Assembly: GCA_001298575.1 (NCBI GenBank)
Contig: LJCV01000254.1
Coordinates: 1 to 64,000 of the forward strand
DNA from: Actinobacteria bacterium OK074
GTDB lineage: Bacteria > Actinomycetota > Actinomycetes > Streptomycetales > Streptomycetaceae
DNA length: 64,000 nucleotides
Reading direction: 5' to 3'
Each line of letters begins with the position of its first letter. The stretch's first letter is position 1. Positions 1-10,500 of this stretch are shown here, piece by piece. A program made the position numbers and the translations under genes. The notes under the pieces were generated by a model. The model made no database searches, was not told where the DNA came from, and saw only the letters and a program-made list of their open reading frames with translations.

Positions 1-648
1 GAGGTTGATCTTGCCGGCGCCGGGCGCGGGCGGGGGCGGGGCCGAGGGCGCGGCGGGCGGCGGGGGAGGGGTGGTGAAGACGGGCGCCGGGGGCGCTGCC
101 GGGGGCTGCATGACGGCGGGGGCGGGCGGGGCGACGGGCTGGGACGGCGCGGCGGGTTCCTCGACGGAGACGCCGAAGTCGGTGGCGATGCCCGCGAGGC
201 CGTTGGCGTAGCCCTGGCCCACCGCGCGGGCCTTCCAGACGCCGTTGCGGAGGTAGATCTCCACGATCACCAGGGCCGTCTCGGCGCCGAGCTGCGGGGG
301 CGTGAAGCTGGCCAGGGCCGTGCCGTCGTCCGCGTTGCGGATCGTCGCGGTGGGCTCGATGCCCTGGAAGGTCTGGCCCGCGGCGTCCGGGCTCGCGGTC
401 ACGACGATCTTCTCGATGCCCGGCGGTACGGCCGCGGTGTCGACCGTGATCGCGTCCGGTGCCGTACCGCCGCCGGAGCGGTAGGTGACGCCCGGGCCCG
501 CCGGCTGGTTGTAGAAGATGAAGTCGTCGTCGGAGCGCACCTTGCCGTCGGCGGTGAGCAACAGCCCCGAGACGTCGAGCCGCACCGGCGCGGAGACGTC
601 GACCGTCACGCGGGCGGGGGCGAGAGGGATGTTCGAGCCAGGGGTCAT
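1..648 (-). CDS. TerD-family protein, C-terminus beyond the window
   Basis: The protein begins MTPGSNIPL and runs through a TerD-type calcium-binding beta-sandwich (roughly residues 1-155), with family hallmarks such as DVSGLLLTADGKVRSDDDF and FIFYNQP. A long Pro/Ala linker follows, and the last visible residues (GAGKINL) look like the start of a second domain, as in two-domain actinobacterial TerD proteins; this part is inferred because the gene runs off the left edge. TerD proteins are cytoplasmic, bind calcium, and are linked to tellurite and general stress responses; the exact role here is unknown. An ATG 9 bp upstream (657) is an alternative start and neither start has a clear ribosome binding site. 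The family call is firm and the C-terminal architecture is a guess. Confidence 0.85.
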   Translation of the reverse strand, partial: MTPGSNIPLAPARVTVDVSAPVRLDVSGLLLTADGKVRSDDDFIFYNQPAGPGVTYRSGGGTAPDAITVDTAAVPPGIEKIVVTASPDAAGQTFQGIEPTATIRNADDGTALASFTPPQLGAETALVIVEIYLRNGVWKARAVGQGYANGLAGIATDFGVSVEEPAAPSQPVAPPAPAVMQPPAAPPAPVFTTPPPPPAAPSAPPPPAPGAGKINL

Positions 649-756
649 AGCGGTCATGCAGGGGTAACGAGCAGGGACGCTTTGCCGTTCCCTTACTCAG
701 TGAGGGATGCTATGTCGCCCTTTCTCCCCTCTCCCGCCCCTGCCGTCCCACCCGCC

Positions 757-3700
757 TCACCCCATCGCCCGCTTCACGCTCCAGTCCGTGCTGATGACCT
801 CCACCGACGACAGCACCCCGCCGCTGACCAGCTTGAAGAGGCGGGCGGTGCCGTCCGGCACGATCGCCCAGATGTCCGGCACGCCGTTGCCGCTCACGTC
901 CGGGGTGCCGGACAGCATCGGTACCTCGGCCTTCGTCCAGCCCGACGCGGCGAACACGACGTCCGCGCCGTCGAGCGAGGCGCCCGCCGTGGCGAGCGAC
1001 GCGAGCGTCGTGCCGCCGTCGCCGTTGGTCCGGCCGTGGCGCAGGGTCAGCCTGCCGGTGGACAGGGTGCGGAAGAGGAGGTCCACCTCGCCGTCGGCGT
1101 TGAAGTCCCCGACCGAGACCAGGTCGCGGTCGGTCCACGCGGTGCCGGTGTTCTGCAGGACGGCGTCGGCGAAGGCTCCGCCGGAGTAGCCGAGGAAGGC
1201 CCAGTACTGCGTGCCCGCCGTGGCCAGCAGGTCCGGTCGGCCGTCGTTGTCGATGTCCCCGGCGGCCAGGATCTGGTCCAGGTCCGCGGGGTCCGGGGCG
1301 CCTGCGGGGAGCAGCACCTCCGTGCGTTTGGAGACGTCGACGCCGCCGTACCCGTCACCGGGATAGACGTAGAGCCTGCCGTCGGACATGCGGGCGACCA
1401 GGTCCTGTACGCCGTCGCCGGTCAGGAAGTCGCCGTTGTGGGTCAGGAGGGCGTCGGTCCAGTAGTCGCCGTAGGTGTCGTCGTCCGCGGCGAGGAGCTT
1501 GCCGTCGTTGTGGGCGGCGGGCACGGAGGCGTGGATGTCGCCGTTGGCGGTGCCGTTGTAGAGGCGCAGGTGGTTGAACTCGTCGACGACGAACAGGTCG
1601 GGGTAGGTGTCACCGGTGACGTCGCCCGCGGTGTCCGCCGTGTCCTTCGGGGTGACGTAGAAGAGGTACTTCATCGCCTCGGAGGAGTTCTTGCTGCTGT
1701 CGACCGCCTTGACGTACAGCACGTTCGGTCCGGCCGCCGGTGGGCTGAGCGGGACGGTGACGCTGCCGCCGACCTTCGTGGGGGTCGCCTCGCTGCCGTA
1801 ACTCGTGCTGTTGACCGAATACTTGTAGAGCGCGGTGTCGCCGCTGCCGCCGTCGGAGAAGGTGACCGTGCCGGAGTTGCCGAACGTGAGGGTGCTCCAG
1901 GTCGCGCCCGTGCCGTTGTCCTGCGGGAAGTCCGCGGAGGTGACCTCGGGTGAGGTGGGCGCGGTCGAGTCGTAGGTGAAGCCGCAGTTGGCGGATCCGT
2001 TGGGCGCGTAGGTGGAGGCGGCGCCCGTGCTGTCGATGGCCCGTACCCGCCAGAAGTAGATCTTCTTGTCGGCGAAGGAGGACGAGGGGACCGACAGGGA
2101 GGCGCGGCCGTTGGCGTCGACCGACTTCTTGGTGTCGACGATCTTGTCGTCCATCTCGCCGTTGTGCCACACCTCGAAGTCCAGGTACTTCAAGTCCCCG
2201 TCCTTGTCGGTGGAGTTGGCGGCGAAGGTGAGATCGCTCTTGCCGACGGAGGCGTAGGGCTCACTCGTGTCGCAGTCCGGGCCCGGGGTCATCGTCAGCG
2301 AAGTGGGCTGTGCGGGCACGCGGTTGTAGGTCGCCTTGAGGTACGGAGTGTCGTTGCTGACCTTGAACTTCTTCCAGGAGACCGCGGATTCCTCGTTGCC
2401 GGCCCGCAGCCCCAGGGAGATCACCGACCAGCCGCCGTCGGACGCGGTCTGGGCGATGCTCGTCGCGTCGAACGTGACATGGTCGTCCGGGCAACTGCTG
2501 TTGTACCCGTTGGCGACCGTCCGGGTGTCCAACTGGGTGGTCCAGGAAGGCTGGTTGTTCCACGTCGTCTTGGAGCTGATGGCTCCCGTACGCCAGAGTT
2601 CCACGCTGCGGTCGGTGCAGGACCACGAGTACGTTTCGAGCAGGTTCAGGGACGCGGAGGAGATGTGCGCGCCCTTGAGTTTGCTGTCCCAGTCGATCTG
2701 GAAGAAGGAGCGCGACAACCCCTGGGTCGTGGCCTCGTAGCCGACCCGGGCGGAGTCGGTGCCGTCGTTGAAGTTGATGCCGTTCCAGAAACTGGAGGAC
2801 GGATAGGGCTGATAGGCGGTCGTCCAGTTGTTGACGTGGCCGTAGAACGGCGGGTCGATGAAGACCGGGTACTCGGTCGAACCGGCGGTGAGCAGGTCCG
2901 TGTCCGGGGTGACCGTGAGGGTGCCGTCCTTCGCCAACTCCGCGTCGGCGACGGCGTCGTGGGTACCGGGCTGGGGACCGGCGAGGCCGTCGAGGGCCAG
3001 GACGGCTGCGGCGTCGTCGGTGTTGTCGGTGTCTTCCGCGCCGTCGGTGTCTTCCGTGTCGGACGCGGCTGCGGCCCGGTAGGTGTACGCGGCGGGATCG
3101 GCGCCGGTGGTCGTGCCGGCTTCAGGGGTCTCCCCGTCGCTGCCGTCCGTGGGTGCCGCCGTGTCCCCGTAGTCGTTCGTGGTGGGGGACGCGGTGGGGT
3201 CGGCGGAGTCCTCGGGGTCCTCGGACGGCTCGGCGCTCTCGTCGGCGGTCGGATCGTCCGAGGGTTCCGGGGAACTGTCCGCCACGGACGTGTCGGTGTC
3301 GATGATCTCTCCGGCCGAGTCCCACATGTACGGCGTGGGCGAGACCGCGATCTCCGCGCCCGTGGGGTCCTTGGCCAGTACGGAGTCGGTGGCCGGGTCC
3401 AGAGTGAAGGACAGGTCCGGCGACGACAGCCCGTACGAGAGCGTCGCCAGCGCCGAACCGGCCGCCGCCTCCGCCGACTTGACGACGAGGACGTCCGAGA
3501 AGCCGCCGTCGCGCGCGGTCAGCAGCAGGTCGACGCCGGGCAGGACCTCCTGGTAGAGGGCGCGGTTGGCACTGATGACGGGCTCGGGCAGGGGACCCGG
3601 CCAAGTGACCGTCAGCTCATGGCCGTCGGTCGTGAACGTGACCAAGTCGGTGCTGGTGGTGGTGTCTTGGACGAGAGCGGCGGGGTGCACGGTCGTGGTA

Positions 3701-4167
3701 CCGGTGGTGGCGTGCGCGCCCGTACCGCTCCTGGAAGTACGGGAGTTGTGGGAGCCGCCGGGCGAGAAGACCACCGGGCTGTTCACGGCCTTCGGTGTCC
3801 AGCCGCCGCCGGGCGCGGGCTCCAGCGTGGTGTCGATGGCCTTCCAGACCCCGTTCACCTCGGCGCGAACGGGCGTTACGTGGCTGACCAGTTCGAAGGT
3901 GCCGTCGGGGTTCGCGTAGGTGGTGCTGGTGGCGGTGCGCTCGGCGGTGGCTTCGACGCGTCTGCCGGTGCTGCGCGCCTTCTGCTGGGCAGCGGTCTCG
4001 TCCAGCGGCCGGTCGCCTGCGCTGTCGGGCTGCGCCTGCTTCGTGGGCCGGGGGGCGTCCGCGGTGTCCAGGGCGGGCAGCAGGGCGATGCCGAGCACCG
4101 CGGTGAGCGCGGCGGCGATGCCCGCCTTCTGCCGCCCGGTGAGCCGGTCCAGTCTTGGACGATCCAC
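757..4167 (-). CDS. Secreted DNRLRE-domain and FG-GAP-repeat protein, partner of the RHS protein
   Basis: The product is about 1,136 residues. GTG at 4167 is chosen because GGGGAGGGG lies about 7 nt upstream; longer in-frame starts would add an Arg-rich stretch ahead of the signal peptide. It has an N-terminal hydrophobic signal (about residues 15-35), a domain common in RHS-partner proteins, and an acidic Ser/Pro/Asp/Glu linker (about 280-390). A DNRLRE-type beta-sandwich follows (about 450-610; SLNLLETYSWSC, WNNQPSW), then fibronectin-like segments and at least five FG-GAP/VCBS calcium-blade motifs (about 850-1110), such as GDVTGDTYPDLFVVD and GDIDNDGRPDLL. It is divergent from the giant RHS gene. 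Role inferred: cell-surface adhesion or display partner for the RHS protein. No catalytic motif is visible. Confidence 0.8.
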   Translation of the reverse strand: MDRPRLDRLTGRQKAGIAAALTAVLGIALLPALDTADAPRPTKQAQPDSAGDRPLDETAAQQKARSTGRRVEATAERTATSTTYANPDGTFELVSHVTPVRAEVNGVWKAIDTTLEPAPGGGWTPKAVNSPVVFSPGGSHNSRTSRSGTGAHATTGTTTVHPAALVQDTTTSTDLVTFTTDGHELTVTWPGPLPEPVISANRALYQEVLPGVDLLLTARDGGFSDVLVVKSAEAAAGSALATLSYGLSSPDLSFTLDPATDSVLAKDPTGAEIAVSPTPYMWDSAGEIIDTDTSVADSSPEPSDDPTADESAEPSEDPEDSADPTASPTTNDYGDTAAPTDGSDGETPEAGTTTGADPAAYTYRAAAASDTEDTDGAEDTDNTDDAAAVLALDGLAGPQPGTHDAVADAELAKDGTLTVTPDTDLLTAGSTEYPVFIDPPFYGHVNNWTTAYQPYPSSSFWNGINFNDGTDSARVGYEATTQGLSRSFFQIDWDSKLKGAHISSASLNLLETYSWSCTDRSVELWRTGAISSKTTWNNQPSWTTQLDTRTVANGYNSSCPDDHVTFDATSIAQTASDGGWSVISLGLRAGNEESAVSWKKFKVSNDTPYLKATYNRVPAQPTSLTMTPGPDCDTSEPYASVGKSDLTFAANSTDKDGDLKYLDFEVWHNGEMDDKIVDTKKSVDANGRASLSVPSSSFADKKIYFWRVRAIDSTGAASTYAPNGSANCGFTYDSTAPTSPEVTSADFPQDNGTGATWSTLTFGNSGTVTFSDGGSGDTALYKYSVNSTSYGSEATPTKVGGSVTVPLSPPAAGPNVLYVKAVDSSKNSSEAMKYLFYVTPKDTADTAGDVTGDTYPDLFVVDEFNHLRLYNGTANGDIHASVPAAHNDGKLLAADDDTYGDYWTDALLTHNGDFLTGDGVQDLVARMSDGRLYVYPGDGYGGVDVSKRTEVLLPAGAPDPADLDQILAAGDIDNDGRPDLLATAGTQYWAFLGYSGGAFADAVLQNTGTAWTDRDLVSVGDFNADGEVDLLFRTLSTGRLTLRHGRTNGDGGTTLASLATAGASLDGADVVFAASGWTKAEVPMLSGTPDVSGNGVPDIWAIVPDGTARLFKLVSGGVLSSVEVISTDWSVKRAMG

Positions 4168-4564
4168 GGGTTTCCCCTCCCCCGAATTCCGCGCAGGACG
4201 CCGGGCGCCGCGCAAGTGCGAGCAGAGCATGACCGAAAGGCTTCTCATTGCCAAGCCTTGGCATTCTCCTGTCCGTTCTCTGTGAGCCCCCTTGGCGGCT
4301 TCCTGCGGGATCAGTCGTAAATGTGACACCCATGTGAAATATGCATCTTACGTATCAAGGTGCAGGAAAGAGGGGCATGTTGATCACCTTTTGGTGCTTA
4401 TCTGGTCTTTATGTCGCCCTTGGGCTGATCGGTACAATGAGAGTTGCTTTTCAGTTGCTTCACTCTTGTGATTGAGATCACGCACTCTGACTTTTCTTGA
4501 CCTTTGTTTCCCCTGGGTCCACTGTTTGCGTCGATATTGCGGACTCTTTTGGGGGGCTGTCCGG
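4168..4564. promoter_or_regulatory. Divergent promoter region of the DNRLRE/FG-GAP and RHS genes, AT-richer than its surroundings
   Basis: This 397-bp spacer separates two divergently transcribed large surface-protein genes. The stretch about 4310-4515 is clearly richer in A and T than the flanking genes and includes a small CACC-TTTT-GGTG inverted repeat near 4386-4397. I cannot pick out a convincing -35/-10 pair on either strand. Open reading from TTG at 4472 continues into the RHS gene, but GTG at 4565, 8 nt after GGGGGG, fits the signal peptide better. Confidence 0.5.
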
Positions 4565-7500
4565 GTGTTCTCTTCGCTGTCCCGGAGAACCAGGGCGCGG
4601 TTCGGCATCGTCGTCGTGGCCGCGCTGGCGCTGTTGGTCGGGATCCTGCCCAGCACCGCCCTGGCGCTGCCCCCGGGTCCCCGGGCCGACGTCGAGCTGA
4701 TCGACCTGCCGAAGGAGACCGAGGCCGAGGACGCCGACACCGGTACCCTGGACAACCTCGCGGGCGAAGGCACCGTGGAGACCACGGAGTACGAGCCCGC
4801 CCACACCACCGCCCCGGCGGGCGGTGACGCCAGTGCCGATCTCTCCGACCCGGCCGCCGGCGCCCTGACCCAGGCCGGTGACCTGCCCGTACTCGTGGGC
4901 GCTCCCGAGGACGCCACCGCCACCGAGGCCGACGGACTGTCCGGCAGCTGGGCGGTGAGCCTCGCCTCGCAGGAGGAGACGGAGACCGCCGAGATCGAGG
5001 GCATGCTGCTCACGGTCACCCCGCCGACGACCGCCACCGGTGACGTCGACATCGCCCTGGACTACAGCGAGTTCGAGCAGCTCTACAGCGCCGACTGGGC
5101 CGACCGGCTCCAGTTCGTGCAGTACCCGGCGTGCTACCTCACCACCCCGGACGTCGACGGCTGCGACACCCGTACCGTGCTGGCCACCGACAACGACGAC
5201 GACAGCGGCCGGGTCACCGCCACCGTCGACACGGCCACCGCCACCACGGCCGCCACGACGGCGACCAACTCCGCGGCGGACGGCGGCGGTTCAGTGGGCT
5301 CCGCGGTCTACCGGAGCACCGGCGCCCGCGCCGATGCCCTCCGGACGCTCCTCCCGGCCGCCTCCTCCGGCGCCGGTTCGGTCGTCCTGGCCACCGAGGA
5401 CGGCGGCTCCGGTGCCAAGGGCGACTACACCGCCACGCCCCTTGCCGGCGCCGGGACCTGGACGGCTGGTGGCTCCTCCGGTGCCTTCACCTGGTCCCAG
5501 TCCGTCACCTCGCCGCCCGTCCCCGCGGGACCCACGCCGAGCGTCGCCTTCGCGTACAACTCCCAGACGGCGGACGGCCGTACGTCCGCGACCAACAACC
5601 AGGCGTCCTGGGTCGGCGACGGCTGGGACTACAACCCCGGTTCCATCGAGCGCACTTACACCGCGTGCAGCGACGACGCGGGCGCCGACGACGCCAACAA
5701 CGCCGCCCACAAGACCGCGGACCTGTGCTGGGGCTCCGACAACGCCGTGCTCACACTGGGCGGCTCGACCACCGAGCTGGTCCGCGACGACGACACCGGC
5801 GTATGGACCACCGCCAACGGCGACGGCTCCCGGATCGACCGGATCAAGGACACCGACACCGCCAACGGCGACCGCGACGGCGAGCACTGGCGGGTCACCA
5901 CCCGCGACGGCACCCGGTACTACTTCGGCCTCAACCGCCTGCCGGGCTGGTCCACCGGCGACGAGACCACCGACTCCGTCTACACCGTGCCCGTCGCGGG
6001 CAACAACCCCGGCGAACCCTGCTACGACAGCAGCTTCGCCGCCTCCCTGTGCACCAAGGCATGGCGCTGGAACCTCGACTACGTCGTCGACGTCGACGGC
6101 AACGCCATGTCCCTCTGGTACGACAAGGAGACCAACTACTACGCCAAGAACGACAAGTACACCGAGCCCGTCTCCTACGTCCGCGGCGGCCACCTCACCC
6201 GCATCGACTACGGGCAGCGCGCGAGCACCCTCTTCACCGCGGACCCGATCGCCCGCGTCAGCTTCCGCAGCGCCGAACGCTGCTTCGCCGACGGCGAGTT
6301 GACGTGCTCCGAGGCCGCCTTCACCTCACGGGACCCGGGCCGGTACCGCATCTGGTACGACACCCCCGCCGAGCTGTACTGCTCCGGCGCGAGCGGCAAA
6401 CGCTGCATGGTCGCCTCGCCCACGTTCTGGTCGCGCCGCCTGCTGACCTCGGTCACCACCTGGGCCCAACGCGACCCGGCCACCACCGAGTTGACCAAGG
6501 TCGACCTCTACGACCTCGTCCAGTCCTTCCCCCGGACGAAGACGGACACCGCGCCCCCGCTGTGGCTGGAGTCCATCAGGCGCACCGGTTACGGCACCGA
6601 CGGCGAGACCATCTCCGTCAACCCCGTCGAGTTCTCCGAGAACACCTCCGCGATGCCCAACCGTGTGGTCGAGGGCGCGGCCGACGACCGTCCGTCCTTC
6701 GACCGGCTGCGGGTCGCCCGGGTCGTCACCGAGTACGGCGGCGAGATCGACGTCACCTACAGCACCCCCACCGGCGCCTGTTCCACCGGCAGCGGATTCC
6801 CCGCGAAGGCGACCAACACCGGTCGCTGCTACCCCGTTTACTGGAGTCCGGACCCGGACGAAGAGACGATCGACTGGTTCAACAAGTACGTCGTCACCAA
6901 GATCGAGCAGAAGCCGCGCGTCGACGGCGTCCCGGACGTCGTCACCGAGTACCAGTACAACAAGGGTGCCTGGTCCCTGAACCAGACCGAGTTCTCCAAG
7001 AAGAAGACCCGCACCTACGACCAGTGGCGCGGCTACGACCGCGTCACGGTGCTCACCGGCCAGAACGACACCGCCGTCGGCATCGTCCGCGGCAAGACCG
7101 TCACCGACTACTTCCGCGGCCTGGACGGCGACCCGCTGCCCGACGGCACCGTCCGCTCGGAGGTCGTCAACGACGTCAAGGGCGCCGAAATCGCCCGTGA
7201 CCACAGCGCGTTCGCCGGCATGGCCGCCCAGTCCCGCACCTACACCGAGGCCGACAACACGGGCGCCGGCGGCACCGTCGTCTCGCGCACGGTCACCAAA
7301 CCCTCGGCGCACCTGCTGGCCACCCGGGTCCGCACCGGCATCGTCGACCTGAAGGCGTACCGCACCCAGACCGACGAGACGACCACGATCACCGCCTCCA
7401 GCGGCGACGGCGACGACACCCGCACCTCGCGCACGGTACGGATCACCACCGAGTACGACGACACCTACGGACTGCCCGTCCGGGTCGAGTCGGCGGGCGA

Positions 7501-10500
7501 CACCGGCGCCGACGACGACGAGACCTGCGTGGTCACCTCGTACCTCAACAACCCGGACACGTACCTGATCGGCCTGGTCGAGCAGACGAGGACCACCGCG
7601 GGCACCTGCGCCGAGGCCGCCTCGGCCACCGGCGCCGACGTGATCTCCGGCACCCGCACCGCGTACGACGACAACGCCTACATCGCCAACTACACGCCCA
7701 CCAAGGGCCGTTCGACCGCGGTGTGGAACACCGACGGCGCCGGCACGGGCTGGACGCTCGCCACCCGGACCTCGTACGACACCTACGGCCGCGTCTCGAC
7801 CGTCGAGGACGCCGTCGGCAACGACGCCAGTACCACCTACAACCCGGCCGAGGGCCAGGTCTTCTCCACCACCGCGGAGAACGCGAAGCACTACACCTCG
7901 ACCACCGAGGTCGACCCGGGCCGTGGCACCGCACTCAAGGTCACCGACGCCAACGGCGGGTCCACGGTCTACGCCTACGACCCGCTCGGCCGCGCCACCG
8001 CCGTATGGGCACCGTCGCAGAACCCCGAAACCGACGCCCCCGTACGGAAGTTCACCTACGACACCACCCCCGACCAGCCGGTCGCCGTCACCACCGCCGC
8101 CCTGCGCGACGACGGCGGCTACGACCGCTCGGTCGTCATCTACGACGGCCTCGGCCGCGAACGCCAGTCCCAGACCCCGGCCGTCGGCGGCGGCCGTCTG
8201 GTCACGGACACGCTGTACAACGCGGCGGGCACCATCTCCCGTACCAACAACGGCTATTACGCCGAGGGCGACCCCTCGGCCGCCCTCTTCGAGAAGCAGT
8301 CCGACTTCGACGTCCCGAACGCGACGGTGACCACGTACGACGGCCAGGGCCGCCCGCTGACCGTCACCCCCTCCTACGCCTCCGTCGCCCAGCCCGACAA
8401 GGCGACGACGTACGACTACGGCTACGACAACACCACCGTCATCGCCCCCTCGGGCGCCGCCTCCACCCGCACCTGGACCGACGCCCTGGGCCGCGCCGTC
8501 CGCGTGGACACCTTCACCGACGCGGGCCATGTCGCGTACACCGCGACCCGCTACACCTACGACGCCCGCGGCAACCGCGTCTCGGCGACGGACGACAAGC
8601 AGAACACCTGGACCTGGACGTACGACGCCCGCGGCCGCCAGGTCCGGGCCGTCGACCCGGACACCGGCACGACGGACACGTCCTACGACGACCTGGACCG
8701 CGTCCTGACCACCACGAACGACCGCGGCATCACCGTCTGGACCGGCTACGACGAACTCAGCCGCGTCAAGGAACAACGCCTGAACGGCGACGACGGCACC
8801 CTGCTGACCTCCTTCGCGTACGACGGCGTGGCCGGCGCCCTCGGTCAGCCGTCCTCCTCGACGCGCTACACCGACGGCCAGGCGTACAAGACGACGATCA
8901 CCGGTTACGACGACGAGTACCGGATCACCGGCAAGAGCACCACCGTCCCGGACACGGCCGCGACCAAGGGCCTGGCGGGCACCTACGCGTACAGCTACAC
9001 CTACACGCCGACGGGCAAGCTCCAGTCCACGACCAGCCCCGCGGCGGGCGGCCTGGCCCAGGAGAAGGTGATCACCCGCTACAACTCCGCGGGCCTGCCG
9101 GTCTCCACCTCGGGCGACGCCTGGTACACGGCCGACACGACGTACAGCCCCTACGGCGAGGTCCTGCGCACGGTGACGGGCGAACAGCCCTACCGCGTCT
9201 GGAACACCAACCTCTACGACGAGAACTCCGGCCGCCTGACGACGAGCGTCGCCGACCGCGAGGACACCACGACGCATCGCGTCAACGAGCGCTACTACAC
9301 GTACGATTCGGCCGGGAATGTGACGATCCTGATCGACGTGCCCGACGGCGACACGGCCCAACGCGACCGCCAGTGCTACGACTACGACGCCGAGGGCCGC
9401 CTGACGGAGGCATGGACCTCCGCGAACGCCGGCTGCAAGGCGTCGGGCCAGACCACCCGGCGGCCGACCTACACGGACGCGACGGGCGCGGTGACGGCCA
9501 CCAACGTCACGTCGGCGAACGACGGTTACTGGCAGACGTATACGTACGACTCGCTCGGCAACCGCACGAAACTCGTCGAGCACGACGCGGACGTGACGGT
9601 CGGCGACGGCGAGGTGGCCACGGCGGACGACGTGACGACGGCGTACGCGTACGGCACGTCATCGGGCACCCAGCCGCACACCCTCACCGGCATCACCTCC
9701 GACTCGGCGTCGGTCGACGCGGACGCCGACCTGACGTACGACGAGACCGGCAACACGGAGACCCGCACCTACGGCGGCAACACCCAGACCCTGACGTGGA
9801 CTTGGGACGGCAAGGCGGAATCGGTCTCCGGCTTCGGCGCCGAGGGCGAGGGCCAGGTGATCGGCCTGGCCGGCAAGTGCATGGACCTGACGGCGGCGAA
9901 CACGACCCCCGGCACGGCCGTCCAACTGGTCTCCTGCAACGGCAAGAAGGCGCAGCGCTTTCAGCTGGAGTCGGCGGGGGCGCTGAAGATCCTGGGCCGG
10001 TGCGTGGCGCCGGGGGCCGACGGCACGGCGGTCACGGTCGCGGCGTGCACGGGAGCGGCGGGCCAGAAGTGGACGGCGACGGCTTCGGGCGCGCTGAAGC
10101 ACGTGTCGTCGGGCAAGTGCCTGGCGGTCCCGGGCGCCGACAGCACGGACGGCACGGACCTCGCGCTGACCACGTGCGACGCGGCGTCGTCGGCCCAGTC
10201 GTGGTCCTTCGCGGACACGACGACGTACATCTACGACGCGTCCGGCAACCGCCTGATCTCCTCCACGGAGGGTGCGCACACCCTCTACCTGGACGACACG
10301 GAACTGTCCACGGACGCGAACGGCGCGGTGGCGTACTGCCAGCGCTACTACACCCAGGCGGGCGCCCCGACGGTCCTGCGCCACGCCCAACGGGGCTCAT
10401 CCGCCTCGTCGTTGACGGCGATCGTGACCGACGAACACGGCACGCCGACGGCCACGATCGCCCTCTCCTCCGGCCAGGACGTCCAACGGCAGAAGACGGA

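Noticed and set aside
2164..4320. Open plus-strand frame of about 718 codons opposite the DNRLRE/FG-GAP gene
   Set aside because: Its translation is low-complexity Gly/Arg/Val without domains, as expected opposite a GC-rich real gene with clear domains.
4472..4564. Upstream TTG start for the RHS protein
   Set aside because: It would place about 31 residues before a good signal peptide and lacks a ribosome site; GTG 4565 has GGGGGG at 8 nt.
6326..9583. Very long minus-strand frame opposite the RHS gene
   Set aside because: Composition is Val/Gly/Arg-rich noise, and the plus strand carries well-defined YD repeats.
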